Assembly (NCBI GenBank): GCA_964344305.1
Contig: CAYFMT010000003.1
Coordinates: 62,001-126,000, forward strand
Reading direction: 5' to 3'
Length of the DNA stretch: 64,000 bases
Source of the DNA: JABMOV01 sp964344305
Lineage (GTDB): Bacteria; Fidelibacterota; Marinisomatia; Marinisomatales; JABMOV01
Shown here: in pieces, positions 54,111 through 63,409 of the stretch
How the letters are laid out: each line of letters begins with the position of its first letter
Numbering within the stretch: position 1 is the first letter of the stretch
Notes under the pieces: generated by a model
Database searches by the model: none
Seen by the model: the letters and a program-made list of their open reading frames with translations, nothing else
Told to the model about the DNA's origin: nothing
Made by a program: the position numbers and the translations under genes

Positions 54111-57100
54111 TTATTTGATGTAAAGCATTTTCTTGGTGCTAGTGAATTGACCAGCTTTGATCTGGTAAAGATATACACCGGCACTTACTTCACGTCCATA
54201 ATCATCTGTTGCATCCCATTTAACATATCGGTGTCCGGCATCCTGTGATTCATTCACAAGTGTACGTACCTGACGTCCCATAAGGTCAAACACTGATATG
54301 GAAACAGTCGCTTTTTCTTTTAAGTCATATTGAATCAATGTGGTTGGGTTGAACGGATTTGGATAGTTTTGATGCAATGCGAATTCTTCTGGAATTACCG
54401 TCATATCATTGTCATCCACGCCAACGCCACCAGTTTCCATAATACCGTATCCTACTTTCCAGGAGAATAATGGTTGGACATTGATATCAGCAGCACTGAC
54501 CATATCAAAGTACATCAGTACATTGTCATCACCAGCTACCTGTCCCTGAACAGAAAGAATTGATCCATCACCTGGAACAATACCAGTGGAAAATTCATAT
54601 CCAAGTGCTCCGAATGAACCATCTTCCTGTTCCCCGGAACTTCCATCCATGGTTCCACTTGCAAAACGACCTGTCGGTGTCATGCTAAGGACTGTGTAAT
54701 TCATAGGAACATCCAGCATGCGCACATCAAAAACAAACACAGGTACAGTGTTATCCAATGCTACATCAAATGTAACCACATTGTTTTCGTCTGGAGCAGT
54801 TACATTTTCTATTGAGAATAATGCTTCCGGTGTTCCAGCATAGAGATGTGATTCCACCACTTCTGTGTGCATTGGGAGATAGTTGATATCAGATACGACC
54901 AATTCATTGATATTTGGCAGAAGCTGAATTTCTGTTCCAGGAGGAGTATCTCCATTAATCAATAGCGTGATATCAGCCAATTTTCCAGTTCCTGCTGGAA
55001 TCGGGTTCTGCAATGTATTATCAAACATGATTAACCTGACCTCACCATCAACAAAGGACAATGAAGTAGTCCAGGAAGAGAAGTCAATATAGTCTGTTGG
55101 TGTGAGGAAGTAAGGTGTGATATGATTGGGTGTACCTGAGAAGAACACCTGAATGCCATAAATATCCTGGGTTGAACTCAGAACAAATGGTACATCAATT
55201 AACGCCCCTGGATCACCAATTCCATGACCAAAGAACAATGTCTGTGTTTCGATGGTAACGTGGAATTCACCAGCTTCAGATGTCCATGGCATTTCATTGT
55301 TGCTTAAATCAAGAACACTGGCGGTTGTGAAATCAACAGTTGCAATTCCTTCTTCGTCGCTGAATCCGCGAACGATAATCTGACAGATGGATCCATCACC
55401 AGCTGCGAGGGATGTTCCAAGGCTTATACCTGTGATAGCCATGTCTCCACTTGGAAGGTCCACAACGTCCAAACTCCATGTTGAGGTCCGACCAGTTGAT
55501 AAAATGGCTTCTGCAATGAAATAGTCAGGAATATCAGAAATTTCAAAATAGAAGAAGCTTATTTCTGTTTCATTTTCCAGGTAGATATCCAGTGTATCCG
55601 TGAACCCAGATAATGCGGCCCCATCACTGATAGATAATTCGATCCATTCCAGAGGTGTTGCCATCACTTCGTTTGAAGGTCCTGACTCACCACCAGGTGT
55701 GTACTCAGCTGTGACATAATAGTAATAATCAACACTATTGGAAACATCCGTGTCAAGGTAATCTGTAACATCTGGTCCAAATGTATTCAGCAGTGAGAAA
55801 CTCTGGTTATTCCCAGCTGAGCGATACAGGTTAAATCCAGATAATTCCCTGCTGGCATTTTCTGGTTCAGGTGAGATTGGATTTTCCCAATCCACTTTCA
55901 TTTCGTAACTGATACCATTTGGATACTGATCCACTACATCAGCCTTATCAGCTGTAATGACCCATTGACCTAATTCATTGAAATCGAAATGAACGACACG
56001 ATCAATCTGCGCACCGGAGAAGTTCATGGAAATATCATCCACTGCCCATCCGGACGACCAGCCGCCATTATCGTTTGAATGGAATGCCACGTAGAGTTGA
56101 GGTGTACCGGCATACCCGGATAAATCAACAGTTTCATTCACCCATTCAGCAGACGCAGTAATCGAAGCGACTTCTGTGAAATTGTTACCATCTGTGCTGA
56201 CTTCGATATGGGCAGTCTGTCCATATGCGCCATCAAAATACGATTCAAAGTTTAATGTAATCATCTGTGCACCACCGGCATTAATGGATGGTGTAATCAG
56301 GTAGTCAACTGAACCATCATCATCAGCAGCATCGTCGTTGGAACACGCGTAAAGAGTATGAGGTGGTATTGTCCACCAATCACTGGAACCATCAGCCGTC
56401 ACAAACCAGCCAATGGCTGAGTTTGTTGTCATAGTCCAACTGTCTGGTATAACACCTGCTTCAAAATCTTCTCCAAAACTTTCTGGGATAGGTCCATAAG
56501 GCGCATCCCACATTAATGGGATTTGGGCATCCAGACCGGACACTGCCTCCAGGTTATGTGGTTCTTCAATGTATCCAGGAGTCACATGTACTACACCGGA
56601 ATCTGCTGCAGCAATCCAGTAGGATCCACCAATTCCATCAACAGCAACAGGTTCAAAAATTTCAACATTCACATAGCCTTCAAACGCGTTGTAATGAACT
56701 TCAAAATCAAGGGTAAGAACGGCACCAGTACCAACGGCGATATCCGTATTATTGGTATTATAGACAAGAATTCTTGTGCCAGTGGCCACTTCTGATGTTT
56801 CCACAGTAAACCCATCGGTTCTCGTGGTCGTTGCTGCAGATAAGAAGTCCAGATCATTCGGAAAATCTTTTACATCAAGTTGAAACCCACCAACGGGACC
56901 ATCATTTTCCATATCCAGGGCGATAGTGACGGTTTCAAGAACATCAGCTTCCGCATCTCCTAAATCAAATGATACAACTTCACCAATCTGTACGCCGCCA
57001 GCAGAGCCGGAAGATGCGAGGAGGGATCCACTACCGTCACTGACAACTAGACCAGAAATAGACATATCAATTACAGCGGAAAGGACATCAGCCCCATCAA

Positions 57101-57452
57101 ATCCCAACCACATGATTGTATCAGACCCAGCAGGGATTGTACCTGCACTGGCAGGGTTGTAGAACACAACACGTGTTGTCATGTCTGAGAGCTGGTTGAA
57201 TTCACCAACGAATTCTGTGTATTCCCCGGTGCTAATAGAGGTCATGGATATCCATGCAGGATCCAGTGATAAATCAAATTGGACGCCACCTACTTCATCT
57301 GTTGGACTATTTATTACAACCGGAACCCAGATATCTTCCGTGTAGCCATCCACTTCTGTGTCAAGTACATCCAGTGTAACCTGACCCATCGTGGGTACAA
57401 GCGCAAATAGTATGATCAGTGTCAGTGATAATTTCTTCCAGATAATCCTCAT
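54111..57452 (-). CDS. Secreted multi-cohesin-like protein with choice-of-anchor J domain and sorting domain
   Basis: 1,113 residues from the ATG at 57452, with GGAGGGAG just upstream; the ATG at 57467 is too close to that site. A signal peptide (MRIIWKKLSLTLIILFALVP) is followed by five cohesin-like beta-sandwiches, recognised by V-P-V-x-x-N/S and G-V-Q-F-D/F strands (about 25-150, 160-290, 615-735, 745-870, 880-1000). Between the second and third lies a choice-of-anchor-J/cleaved-adhesin domain (about 320-480; YLITPSINAGGAQMITLNF, GWAVDDISM) and an FN3 (about 500-600). A Por sorting domain ends it (LHQNYPNPFNPTTLIQY, ending TKKMLYIK). Probably a surface adhesion or scaffold protein; no dockerin proteins were noticed here, so cellulosome-style pairing is not supported. 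Confidence 0.83.
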   Translation of the reverse strand: MRIIWKKLSLTLIILFALVPTMGQVTLDVLDTEVDGYTEDIWVPVVINSPTDEVGGVQFDLSLDPAWISMTSISTGEYTEFVGEFNQLSDMTTRVVFYNPASAGTIPAGSDTIMWLGFDGADVLSAVIDMSISGLVVSDGSGSLLASSGSAGGVQIGEVVSFDLGDAEADVLETVTIALDMENDGPVGGFQLDVKDFPNDLDFLSAATTTRTDGFTVETSEVATGTRILVYNTNNTDIAVGTGAVLTLDFEVHYNAFEGYVNVEIFEPVAVDGIGGSYWIAAADSGVVHVTPGYIEEPHNLEAVSGLDAQIPLMWDAPYGPIPESFGEDFEAGVIPDSWTMTTNSAIGWFVTADGSSDWWTIPPHTLYACSNDDAADDDGSVDYLITPSINAGGAQMITLNFESYFDGAYGQTAHIEVSTDGNNFTEVASITASAEWVNETVDLSGYAGTPQLYVAFHSNDNGGWSSGWAVDDISMNFSGAQIDRVVHFDFNELGQWVITADKADVVDQYPNGISYEMKVDWENPISPEPENASRELSGFNLYRSAGNNQSFSLLNTFGPDVTDYLDTDVSNSVDYYYYVTAEYTPGGESGPSNEVMATPLEWIELSISDGAALSGFTDTLDIYLENETEISFFYFEISDIPDYFIAEAILSTGRTSTWSLDVVDLPSGDMAITGISLGTSLAAGDGSICQIIVRGFSDEEGIATVDFTTASVLDLSNNEMPWTSEAGEFHVTIETQTLFFGHGIGDPGALIDVPFVLSSTQDIYGIQVFFSGTPNHITPYFLTPTDYIDFSSWTTSLSFVDGEVRLIMFDNTLQNPIPAGTGKLADITLLINGDTPPGTEIQLLPNINELVVSDINYLPMHTEVVESHLYAGTPEALFSIENVTAPDENNVVTFDVALDNTVPVFVFDVRMLDVPMNYTVLSMTPTGRFASGTMDGSSGEQEDGSFGALGYEFSTGIVPGDGSILSVQGQVAGDDNVLMYFDMVSAADINVQPLFSWKVGYGIMETGGVGVDDNDMTVIPEEFALHQNYPNPFNPTTLIQYDLKEKATVSISVFDLMGRQVRTLVNESQDAGHRYVKWDATDDYGREVSAGVYLYQIKAGQFTSTKKMLYIK

Positions 57453-57478
57453 GGACTCCCTCCACAACTATGTCTATT

Positions 57479-57508
57479 TGTAAAACCTTTGGTTTTCTGT
57501 AAAACCTT
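57479..57508. repeat. Repeated TGTAAAACCTT elements in the leader of the cohesin-like gene
   Basis: TGTAAAACCTT occurs twice (57479-57489 and 57498-57508). GGTTTT between them (57491-57496) is complementary to either AAAACC, giving two mutually exclusive 6-bp hairpins. This lies between the candidate promoter and the start codon, so it may be an operator or an RNA switch-like leader. Confidence 0.45.
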
Positions 57509-57524
57509 CTGAAATAATGAAGGC

Positions 57525-57553
57525 ATTTTACCAGTATAATCGCTCTTAAGCAA
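57525..57553 (-). promoter_or_regulatory. Candidate promoter for the cohesin-like gene
   Basis: On the minus strand, TTGCTT (57553-57548) and TAAAAT (57530-57525) are 17 bases apart. A start near 57518 would give a leader of about 65 bases containing the TGTAAAACC repeats. Confidence 0.4.
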
Positions 57554-57661
57554 TAAATGAAAGTAATCATATTCTAGTCTAAATCCAGCAAAAAAATAAA
57601 GATCATACATAGCACTATAAAACTATGACCTAACGCACAAGATCACGGGATCACATGGACC

Positions 57662-60600
57662 CTAGGCCTGCGTATACCCTCTGCTTAGATACTGTTCGAG
57701 TTTTTTATACTTTATGGTAATTTTTTCACCTGAAGGGCTAATGACCGTCACTTTTTCATTTCTGCCAATTTTTTCCTGTACAACAACTGGATTTCTGGTC
57801 TTTGATGCCTGTGCTGCTTCCTGTCGATTGTCACTTCCTCCGGCAAAACCCATACCCGAAGTGTCAGCATGCTGCACCTGCACATTTCGCACCTGGGGCT
57901 GTTTTTGTGTCAATGGGATTCCGGTTCCCTGAATCTGGGTACGGTATAGTCGCTGGATAGTCTGGGCATTCATATCAGATATCATCTCCTGAAACATTTG
58001 AAATCCTTCAGATTTGTACTCCAGGAGTGGGTTTTTTTGTCCGTAAGCCCTCAAGTTAATTCCTTCTCGCAATTGATCCATACCATATAAATGATCTTTC
58101 CATTTCTCATCGATAGTGCGCAGAATAACATATCGCTCAAACCCTCGCATGAAATCTTCAGGGACAAGCGATTCCCTGGCCTGATAGACCCCGTGTGCTT
58201 CATCGATCAAATACTGTCTAACCTCATCAGGTTTTATATCCTGAATGGGTTTGACTTTTTCGATTGATTCACGTGACGCATCCACTAGAATATGGGATGA
58301 AATTTTTTGCTGCAGACTGTCCCAGTCCCAGTTCTCTGGATGATCATGTTCGTATTGAGCCAATTCCTCATCAATAAATGATTCCATTATCTCCAGAACA
58401 GTATCTTTCATGTTTTTACCATGAAGTGCTTGATCCCTGATATCATAAACCACTTGACGCTGCTGATTCATGACATCATCGTATTCCAATAGGTGCTTTC
58501 TGATACCGAAATTCCGTCCTTCTACCTTCTTTTGTGCATTTTCAATCGCTCGTGTAACCATCCCATGGGTAATGACCTCGCCTTCCTCCAATCCCATCCT
58601 ATCCATTACGGATGCAATGCGATCGCTGCTGAATAACCTCATGAGGTCGTCCTCAAGGGACAGGTAAAAACGTGATGAGCCCGGATCGCCCTGCCTGCCA
58701 GCTCGACCACGTAACTGAAGGTCAATCCTTCGGGATTCATGCCTCTCTGTTCCGATAATATGAAGTCCACCAAGCTCTTTGACTTCTGCTCCAAGTTTGA
58801 TGTCAGTCCCTCGGCCAGCCATATTTGTTGCAATTGTCACACCTGAACGCTGGCCTGCTCTTGCGACAATCTCGGCTTCACTCTGATGCTGTTTTGCATT
58901 CAATACATTATGGGGGATTCCCCGTCTTTTCAGCATTCTGGAAAGCAATTCAGATACTTCAACTGTAATGGTACCGACAAGTGTCGGTTGACCATTTTTG
59001 TAACAATCAGCAATTTCATCAACCACCGCGTTGTACTTCTCTCGCTTTGTTTTATAGATGACATCATTCATGTCATTTCGGATCACGGAAACATTGGTTG
59101 GAATGACCGTTACGTCAAGATTATAAATAGATCCGAGTTCTTCTGCCTCTGTTTCCGCTGTTCCAGTCATCCCTGATAATTTATCATATAACCTGAAATA
59201 ATTCTGTATGGTGATGGTTGCGAGGGTCTGGGTTTCACGTTCAATGGATACATTTTCCTTCGCTTCCAGCGCCTGGTGAAGTCCGTCACTATAACGCCTT
59301 CCAGGAAGTACACGACCAGTAAACTCATCCACAATAAGTACTTTGCCGTTCTGCACTACATAGTCCACGTCTTTCTCATATAGTGTATAAGCCCTCAGCA
59401 GTTGGTTAATGGTGTGGATTTTGCTGCTTCTTTCAGCATGAAGCTGATGTGCTTTTTCCTTTTCCTGTAGTCTTTCTGTATCGGTCAGGTCGGTTTTCTC
59501 ATCAATATCATGCATGAGCTCAGCTATGTCTGGAATAATAAATGTTTCAGGATTATCCGGAGCCAGAACTTTTCTACCCTTGTCCGTGATATCGATAATA
59601 TGTGATTTCTCCTCAATGGAAAAAAACAGGTCCTCATCTACTTCATGCATACGTTTATCGCGCATGTATTCAGATTCAATTCCATGTGCCAATTGTTTGG
59701 TCCCAGATTCCTGGAATATTTTCATCAACTGTCTATGTTTTGGATACCCCCTGCTCGCCTGAAGTAACTTGTACCCTGCTTCTTTATCTTTGCCATCCTT
59801 AATCAGGTTTTCTGCTTCACGAACGAGATCAGAAACAAGGGAGTTTTGTTTTCGAACAAGGTTTTGAATCAATGGTCTTAATTCTTTTGATTTGTTATCA
59901 GTTGGCGTGTCAACAGCACCAGAAATGATAAGTGGTGTTCGAGCTTCATCAATCAGAACACTGTCCACCTCATCCACAATGGCAAAAGAATGACCGCGCT
60001 GAACCTGATCCTCTGGAGAAAGGGACATATTATCGCGCAGATAATCGAAGCCAAACTCATTATTGGTTCCATAGGTAATATCTTTTTTATACTCTTCTCT
60101 CCGCTGTGAATTATCCATGTTATTGAGTATAAATCCCACAGATAAGCCCAACCGTTTATAAACTTCTCCCATCCATTCCGCATCACGCTGTGCCAGGTAA
60201 TCATTGACGGTAATAACATGGACCCCCCTGCCTGTTAATGCATTCAGGTAAATGGGTAATGTCGCCACGAGCGTCTTTCCCTCACCCGTCTTCATTTCAG
60301 CCACTTTTCCATTGTGGAGAACAATGGACCCAATGAGCTGTACATCGTATGGAACCATGTCCCAGGTGATGGTTTGCCCAACGCATTTCCAGGATGATCC
60401 AACCATTCGACGGCAAGTTTCCTTTACAATAGCAAATGCCTCAGGAAGGATACTGTCGAGCGTTTCCTGCTCAGAAAGAAGTAATCGCTTACTGGTTTCA
60501 TCCTTATCCCAGCCCTTTTCATCCGCTTCCTTTTCCAGGGATGCCCATTTATCCTGAAGTAAGGTCCTGAATTCCTGGGTACGATTGACCAGATCCTCAT

Positions 60601-60718
60601 CTGTTTTTGACTCCAGGGTTTTGTAAACATCATTGATCTCCTCGACCAGTGGATAGAGAGATTTCACCTCCCTGTCTGACTTCGTACCAAAGATCTTTTT
60701 TAATATTGCCTGTACCAT
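57662..60718 (-). CDS. secA: Preprotein translocase ATPase SecA
   Basis: 1,018 residues. SecA motor that drives unfolded preproteins through SecYEG. Walker A is AEMKTGEGKTLVATLPIYLN, the DEAD-like box is FAIVDEVDSVLIDEARTPLI, and the second motor domain has TNMAGRGTDIKLG and RRIDLQLRGRAGRQGDPG. The C-terminal linker differs from the usual zinc tail: KIGRN is kept but CPCGSGKKYKxCH is absent, replaced by a Cys-free GEKITIKYKKLEQYL. It starts right after the NusB stop (TAAATG). It also supplies the Sec step for the many secreted proteins in this window. Confidence 0.97.
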   Translation of the reverse strand: MVQAILKKIFGTKSDREVKSLYPLVEEINDVYKTLESKTDEDLVNRTQEFRTLLQDKWASLEKEADEKGWDKDETSKRLLLSEQETLDSILPEAFAIVKETCRRMVGSSWKCVGQTITWDMVPYDVQLIGSIVLHNGKVAEMKTGEGKTLVATLPIYLNALTGRGVHVITVNDYLAQRDAEWMGEVYKRLGLSVGFILNNMDNSQRREEYKKDITYGTNNEFGFDYLRDNMSLSPEDQVQRGHSFAIVDEVDSVLIDEARTPLIISGAVDTPTDNKSKELRPLIQNLVRKQNSLVSDLVREAENLIKDGKDKEAGYKLLQASRGYPKHRQLMKIFQESGTKQLAHGIESEYMRDKRMHEVDEDLFFSIEEKSHIIDITDKGRKVLAPDNPETFIIPDIAELMHDIDEKTDLTDTERLQEKEKAHQLHAERSSKIHTINQLLRAYTLYEKDVDYVVQNGKVLIVDEFTGRVLPGRRYSDGLHQALEAKENVSIERETQTLATITIQNYFRLYDKLSGMTGTAETEAEELGSIYNLDVTVIPTNVSVIRNDMNDVIYKTKREKYNAVVDEIADCYKNGQPTLVGTITVEVSELLSRMLKRRGIPHNVLNAKQHQSEAEIVARAGQRSGVTIATNMAGRGTDIKLGAEVKELGGLHIIGTERHESRRIDLQLRGRAGRQGDPGSSRFYLSLEDDLMRLFSSDRIASVMDRMGLEEGEVITHGMVTRAIENAQKKVEGRNFGIRKHLLEYDDVMNQQRQVVYDIRDQALHGKNMKDTVLEIMESFIDEELAQYEHDHPENWDWDSLQQKISSHILVDASRESIEKVKPIQDIKPDEVRQYLIDEAHGVYQARESLVPEDFMRGFERYVILRTIDEKWKDHLYGMDQLREGINLRAYGQKNPLLEYKSEGFQMFQEMISDMNAQTIQRLYRTQIQGTGIPLTQKQPQVRNVQVQHADTSGMGFAGGSDNRQEAAQASKTRNPVVVQEKIGRNEKVTVISPSGEKITIKYKKLEQYLSRGYTQA

Positions 60719-61159
60719 TTATCCATCAAGTTCTTTTTGTTCATTCATTTCTCTGTATACCGCATCCAGGATTCCATTGATGAACCCGGGACTCTCATCA
60801 CTACTGTACTCCCTTGCAATTTCTATGGCCTCTGCAATGGACACTTTTGGTGGAACAGATTCCATCAAGTAAATTTCACAAATAGCCAACATCAAGATAA
60901 GCCGATCCAGCCTGGCAACCCGTTCAAACCGCCAGTTCTCAAGGAATTTCTGTATTTTCTCTTCAGCCCAGGCCTGATGGTCCAACGTCTTCGAAAATAA
61001 GTCCGATACAAACTGACTATTTTTGTTATCAAAGTCGTATCGTTCAAGAATGTCCTCCAGAACTTTTTCTGCATCATCCTGGGATATTTCCAGGGCAAAA
61101 AGAGCCTGGAGGACAGCCTCTCGCGCAATTCGTCTGGGATGCTTATTAGACGTTGTCAC
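60719..61159 (-). CDS. nusB: Transcription antitermination factor NusB (GTG start)
   Basis: 146 residues, standard length. It opens with the family motif HPRRIAREAVLQALFALE and contains FERVARLDRLILMLAICEI, then VSIAEAIEIAREYSSDESPG with NGILD. It binds boxA RNA with S10 (NusE) to prevent termination in rRNA operons. The start codon is GTG at 61159; no ATG precedes the RRIARE motif. It overlaps the leucine dehydrogenase gene by 14 bases. Confidence 0.94.
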   Translation of the reverse strand: MTTSNKHPRRIAREAVLQALFALEISQDDAEKVLEDILERYDFDNKNSQFVSDLFSKTLDHQAWAEEKIQKFLENWRFERVARLDRLILMLAICEIYLMESVPPKVSIAEAIEIAREYSSDESPGFINGILDAVYREMNEQKELDG

Positions 61160-62252
61160 GCTTGCTCATGGTATTCTTCCGTGGAAGATACACATTTTTC
61201 AGTTTTGCCAGGTCTTCCATTCTTTTTTCTGCTACCCGGTTCCCAGCAATATGCGTTGGAATATTTTCTTCGTCAGATACTTTAAATATCTTCAGCAGCG
61301 TATCGTACACACCATCTGCCTGACTGAAAGCCCGTTCGCGATTATAGCCTTCAATTTCATTAGCAACATTGATCAATCCACCACTGTTGATGGCATAATC
61401 AGGGGCATATAGGATTCCCTTATCCTTCACTTTTTGGCCATGATCAGATTCATTTTCAAGCTGATTGTTTGCTGCACCAGCAATGATGGAGCATTTCAGC
61501 TGATTTAGTGTTTTATCATTAATGGTTGCACCGAGTGCACAAGGAGCATAGATATCCACATCAAGACCATAGATTTCATCCAGTTCAACCACTGTGGCTC
61601 CGAATTCATTTTTAACCGCTTCAAGTGATGCCTTGTCTACATCAGAAACATAGAGTTCAGCGCCACTATCATGCAAATGTTTGCAGAGATGATATCCTAC
61701 ATGCCCAACCCCTTGAACAGATACTTTTAAACCAGTAAGACTACCCTTTCCAAGTTGATGTTTTACAGCAGCCTGCATACCGACAAATACACCGTAAGCC
61801 GTCACAGGTGATGGATCACCGCTTCCGCCAAGTGCCCTTGAGATACCCGTTACATATTGGGTTTCCATTCGAACCCATTCCATGTCCCGGACACTTGTAC
61901 CCACATCTTCTGCAGTGATATATCTTCCACCTAATCCTTCAATAAATCTTCCAAATGAACGGAAAAGCAGTTCCGATTTCTCCGTCTTTGCATCACCAAT
62001 GATAATGGATTTTCCACCACCAAGATTCAGACCGGCGAGGGCAGCCTTGTAGCTCATTCCCCTTGATAATCGAAGGACATCCCGCATGGCTTCCTGTTCT
62101 GTTGCATATGGAAGCATGCGACACCCCCCCAGTGCAGGTCCTATGGTCGTATCATGAATGGCAATAATGGATTTCAGTCCTGTATCTGGATCATTACAAA
62201 ATACCACCTGTTCGTGGCTCTTCTTGTTCATGGATTGAAACACGTCTGACAT
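61146..62252 (-). CDS. Leucine dehydrogenase (Glu/Leu/Phe/Val dehydrogenase family)
   Basis: 368 residues from the ATG at 62252, chosen because AAAGGA is 6 bases upstream, whereas it touches the ATG at 62258. Family features: GPALGGCRMLPYATEQEAM, the catalytic Lys in LNLGGGKSIIIGD, the NAD-binding VQGVGHVGYHLCKHL, and CALGATINDKTL with AGAANNQL. Length and the short N-terminal domain fit leucine/branched-chain rather than hexameric glutamate dehydrogenase. It reversibly deaminates Leu, Val or Ile to 2-oxo acids with NAD+. It sits between acyl-CoA dehydrogenase and nusB. Confidence 0.88.
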   Translation of the reverse strand: MSDVFQSMNKKSHEQVVFCNDPDTGLKSIIAIHDTTIGPALGGCRMLPYATEQEAMRDVLRLSRGMSYKAALAGLNLGGGKSIIIGDAKTEKSELLFRSFGRFIEGLGGRYITAEDVGTSVRDMEWVRMETQYVTGISRALGGSGDPSPVTAYGVFVGMQAAVKHQLGKGSLTGLKVSVQGVGHVGYHLCKHLHDSGAELYVSDVDKASLEAVKNEFGATVVELDEIYGLDVDIYAPCALGATINDKTLNQLKCSIIAGAANNQLENESDHGQKVKDKGILYAPDYAINSGGLINVANEIEGYNRERAFSQADGVYDTLLKIFKVSDEENIPTHIAGNRVAEKRMEDLAKLKNVYLPRKNTMSKRDNV

Positions 62253-62268
62253 GATCATTCCTTTCAGG

Positions 62269-63405
62269 TTAATCGTATTCTTTTAATAACTCGCGTGCAA
62301 TGACCAATTCCTGGATTTCACTGGTCCCTTCATAGATCTGTGTGATTTTTGCATCTCTCATCAGTCGTTCGACACCTGTTTCCTGCATGTACCCATATCC
62401 CCCATGAATCTGGACACATTCCCTGGAAGCATCTACCGCTGTCTGTGATGCAAAGAGTTTGGCCATTGCAGCTTCTTTTGAAAATGGTACGTGGTTATCT
62501 TTCATTCCGGCTGCACGATGAATCAACAACCGTGCTGCTTCCACATTCGTTCCCATGGTGGCGATTTTTGATTGGATGGCACCAAATTCACCGATGGGTT
62601 TACCAAATTGTTTGCGTTCCTTTGCATATGATACACTTTTTTCAAGTGCTGCCTGAGCAATACCCAGTGCCTGTGAGGCAATTCCTATTCGACCGCCATT
62701 TAGAGTGTTCATGGCTACACGGAACCCATGTCCCGGGTCACCAATCATGTTTTTCGCAGGAACACGGCAATTGTCAAAATAGAGTTCACAGGTATCCGAA
62801 CCACGGATTCCAAGTTTGTTCTCCTTTTCTCCTGTTGCAAAACCGGGTGTTCCCTTTTCTACAATAAAAGTGGAAATTCCTTTATACCCCACACCCTTTT
62901 CCGTAATGGCAAATACCAGAACTAGATCAGATGTTATGCCGTTAGTTACCCAGTTCTTCGTTCCATTGAGAATATAATGGTCGTCATCTTTTTCGGCGGT
63001 CGTTCTCATGTTGCTGGCATCAGAACCGGATTGGGGTTCACTTAAACTGAATGCTCCCAGCATTTCACCTGAAGCCAGTTTTGTCAAATAATACTTTTTT
63101 TGACTTTCATTTGCCCAATCGAGGAAAATTTGACACACAAGGGAATTATTCACTGACATGACCACTGCGGCCGATGCATCTACACGTGAAATTTCTTCCA
63201 TGGCAATTACGTAACTCAAGGCATCCATCCCTGCACCATTCCACTGCTCAGGAACCATGACTCCCATGAAACCAAGTTCTCCCATCATGGTGATCTGGTC
63301 CTTTGGGAATGTTGCCGTATCATCCCTTTCGATTACTCCAGGACTTAGATGGTCCATAGCGAATTCACGGGCAGTTTGTTTGATGAGACTATGTTCTTCT
63401 TTCAT
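62269..63405 (-). CDS. Acyl-CoA dehydrogenase
   Basis: 378 residues, typical of short-chain/butyryl or branched-chain acyl-CoA dehydrogenases. Signatures: GAFSLSEPQSGSDASNMRTT (FAD/substrate segment), QIHGGYGYMQETGVERLMRD, and the catalytic Glu in QIYEGTSEIQ. It oxidises acyl-CoA to trans-2-enoyl-CoA and passes electrons to ETF. It lies 4 bases after the thiolase stop and 16 bases before leucine dehydrogenase. Co-transcription with both suggests fatty-acid or branched-chain catabolism; exact chain length unresolved. Confidence 0.92.
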   Translation of the reverse strand: MKEEHSLIKQTAREFAMDHLSPGVIERDDTATFPKDQITMMGELGFMGVMVPEQWNGAGMDALSYVIAMEEISRVDASAAVVMSVNNSLVCQIFLDWANESQKKYYLTKLASGEMLGAFSLSEPQSGSDASNMRTTAEKDDDHYILNGTKNWVTNGITSDLVLVFAITEKGVGYKGISTFIVEKGTPGFATGEKENKLGIRGSDTCELYFDNCRVPAKNMIGDPGHGFRVAMNTLNGGRIGIASQALGIAQAALEKSVSYAKERKQFGKPIGEFGAIQSKIATMGTNVEAARLLIHRAAGMKDNHVPFSKEAAMAKLFASQTAVDASRECVQIHGGYGYMQETGVERLMRDAKITQIYEGTSEIQELVIARELLKEYD

Positions 63406-63409
63406 GACC

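Noticed and set aside
54111..57452. Cellulosome-type scaffoldin
   Set aside because: Cohesin-like domains are present, but no dockerin was seen and the protein has a Por sorting domain; cohesin-like folds are common in non-cellulosomal surface proteins.
57600..57640. CATAG/CTATG hairpin downstream of secA
   Set aside because: The stem is short and AT-rich and the T-run is displaced; too weak to call the secA terminator.
62349..62867. 172-codon plus-strand open frame
   Set aside because: Antisense to a clear acyl-CoA dehydrogenase; composition rich in His, Pro and Leu as expected for a shadow frame.
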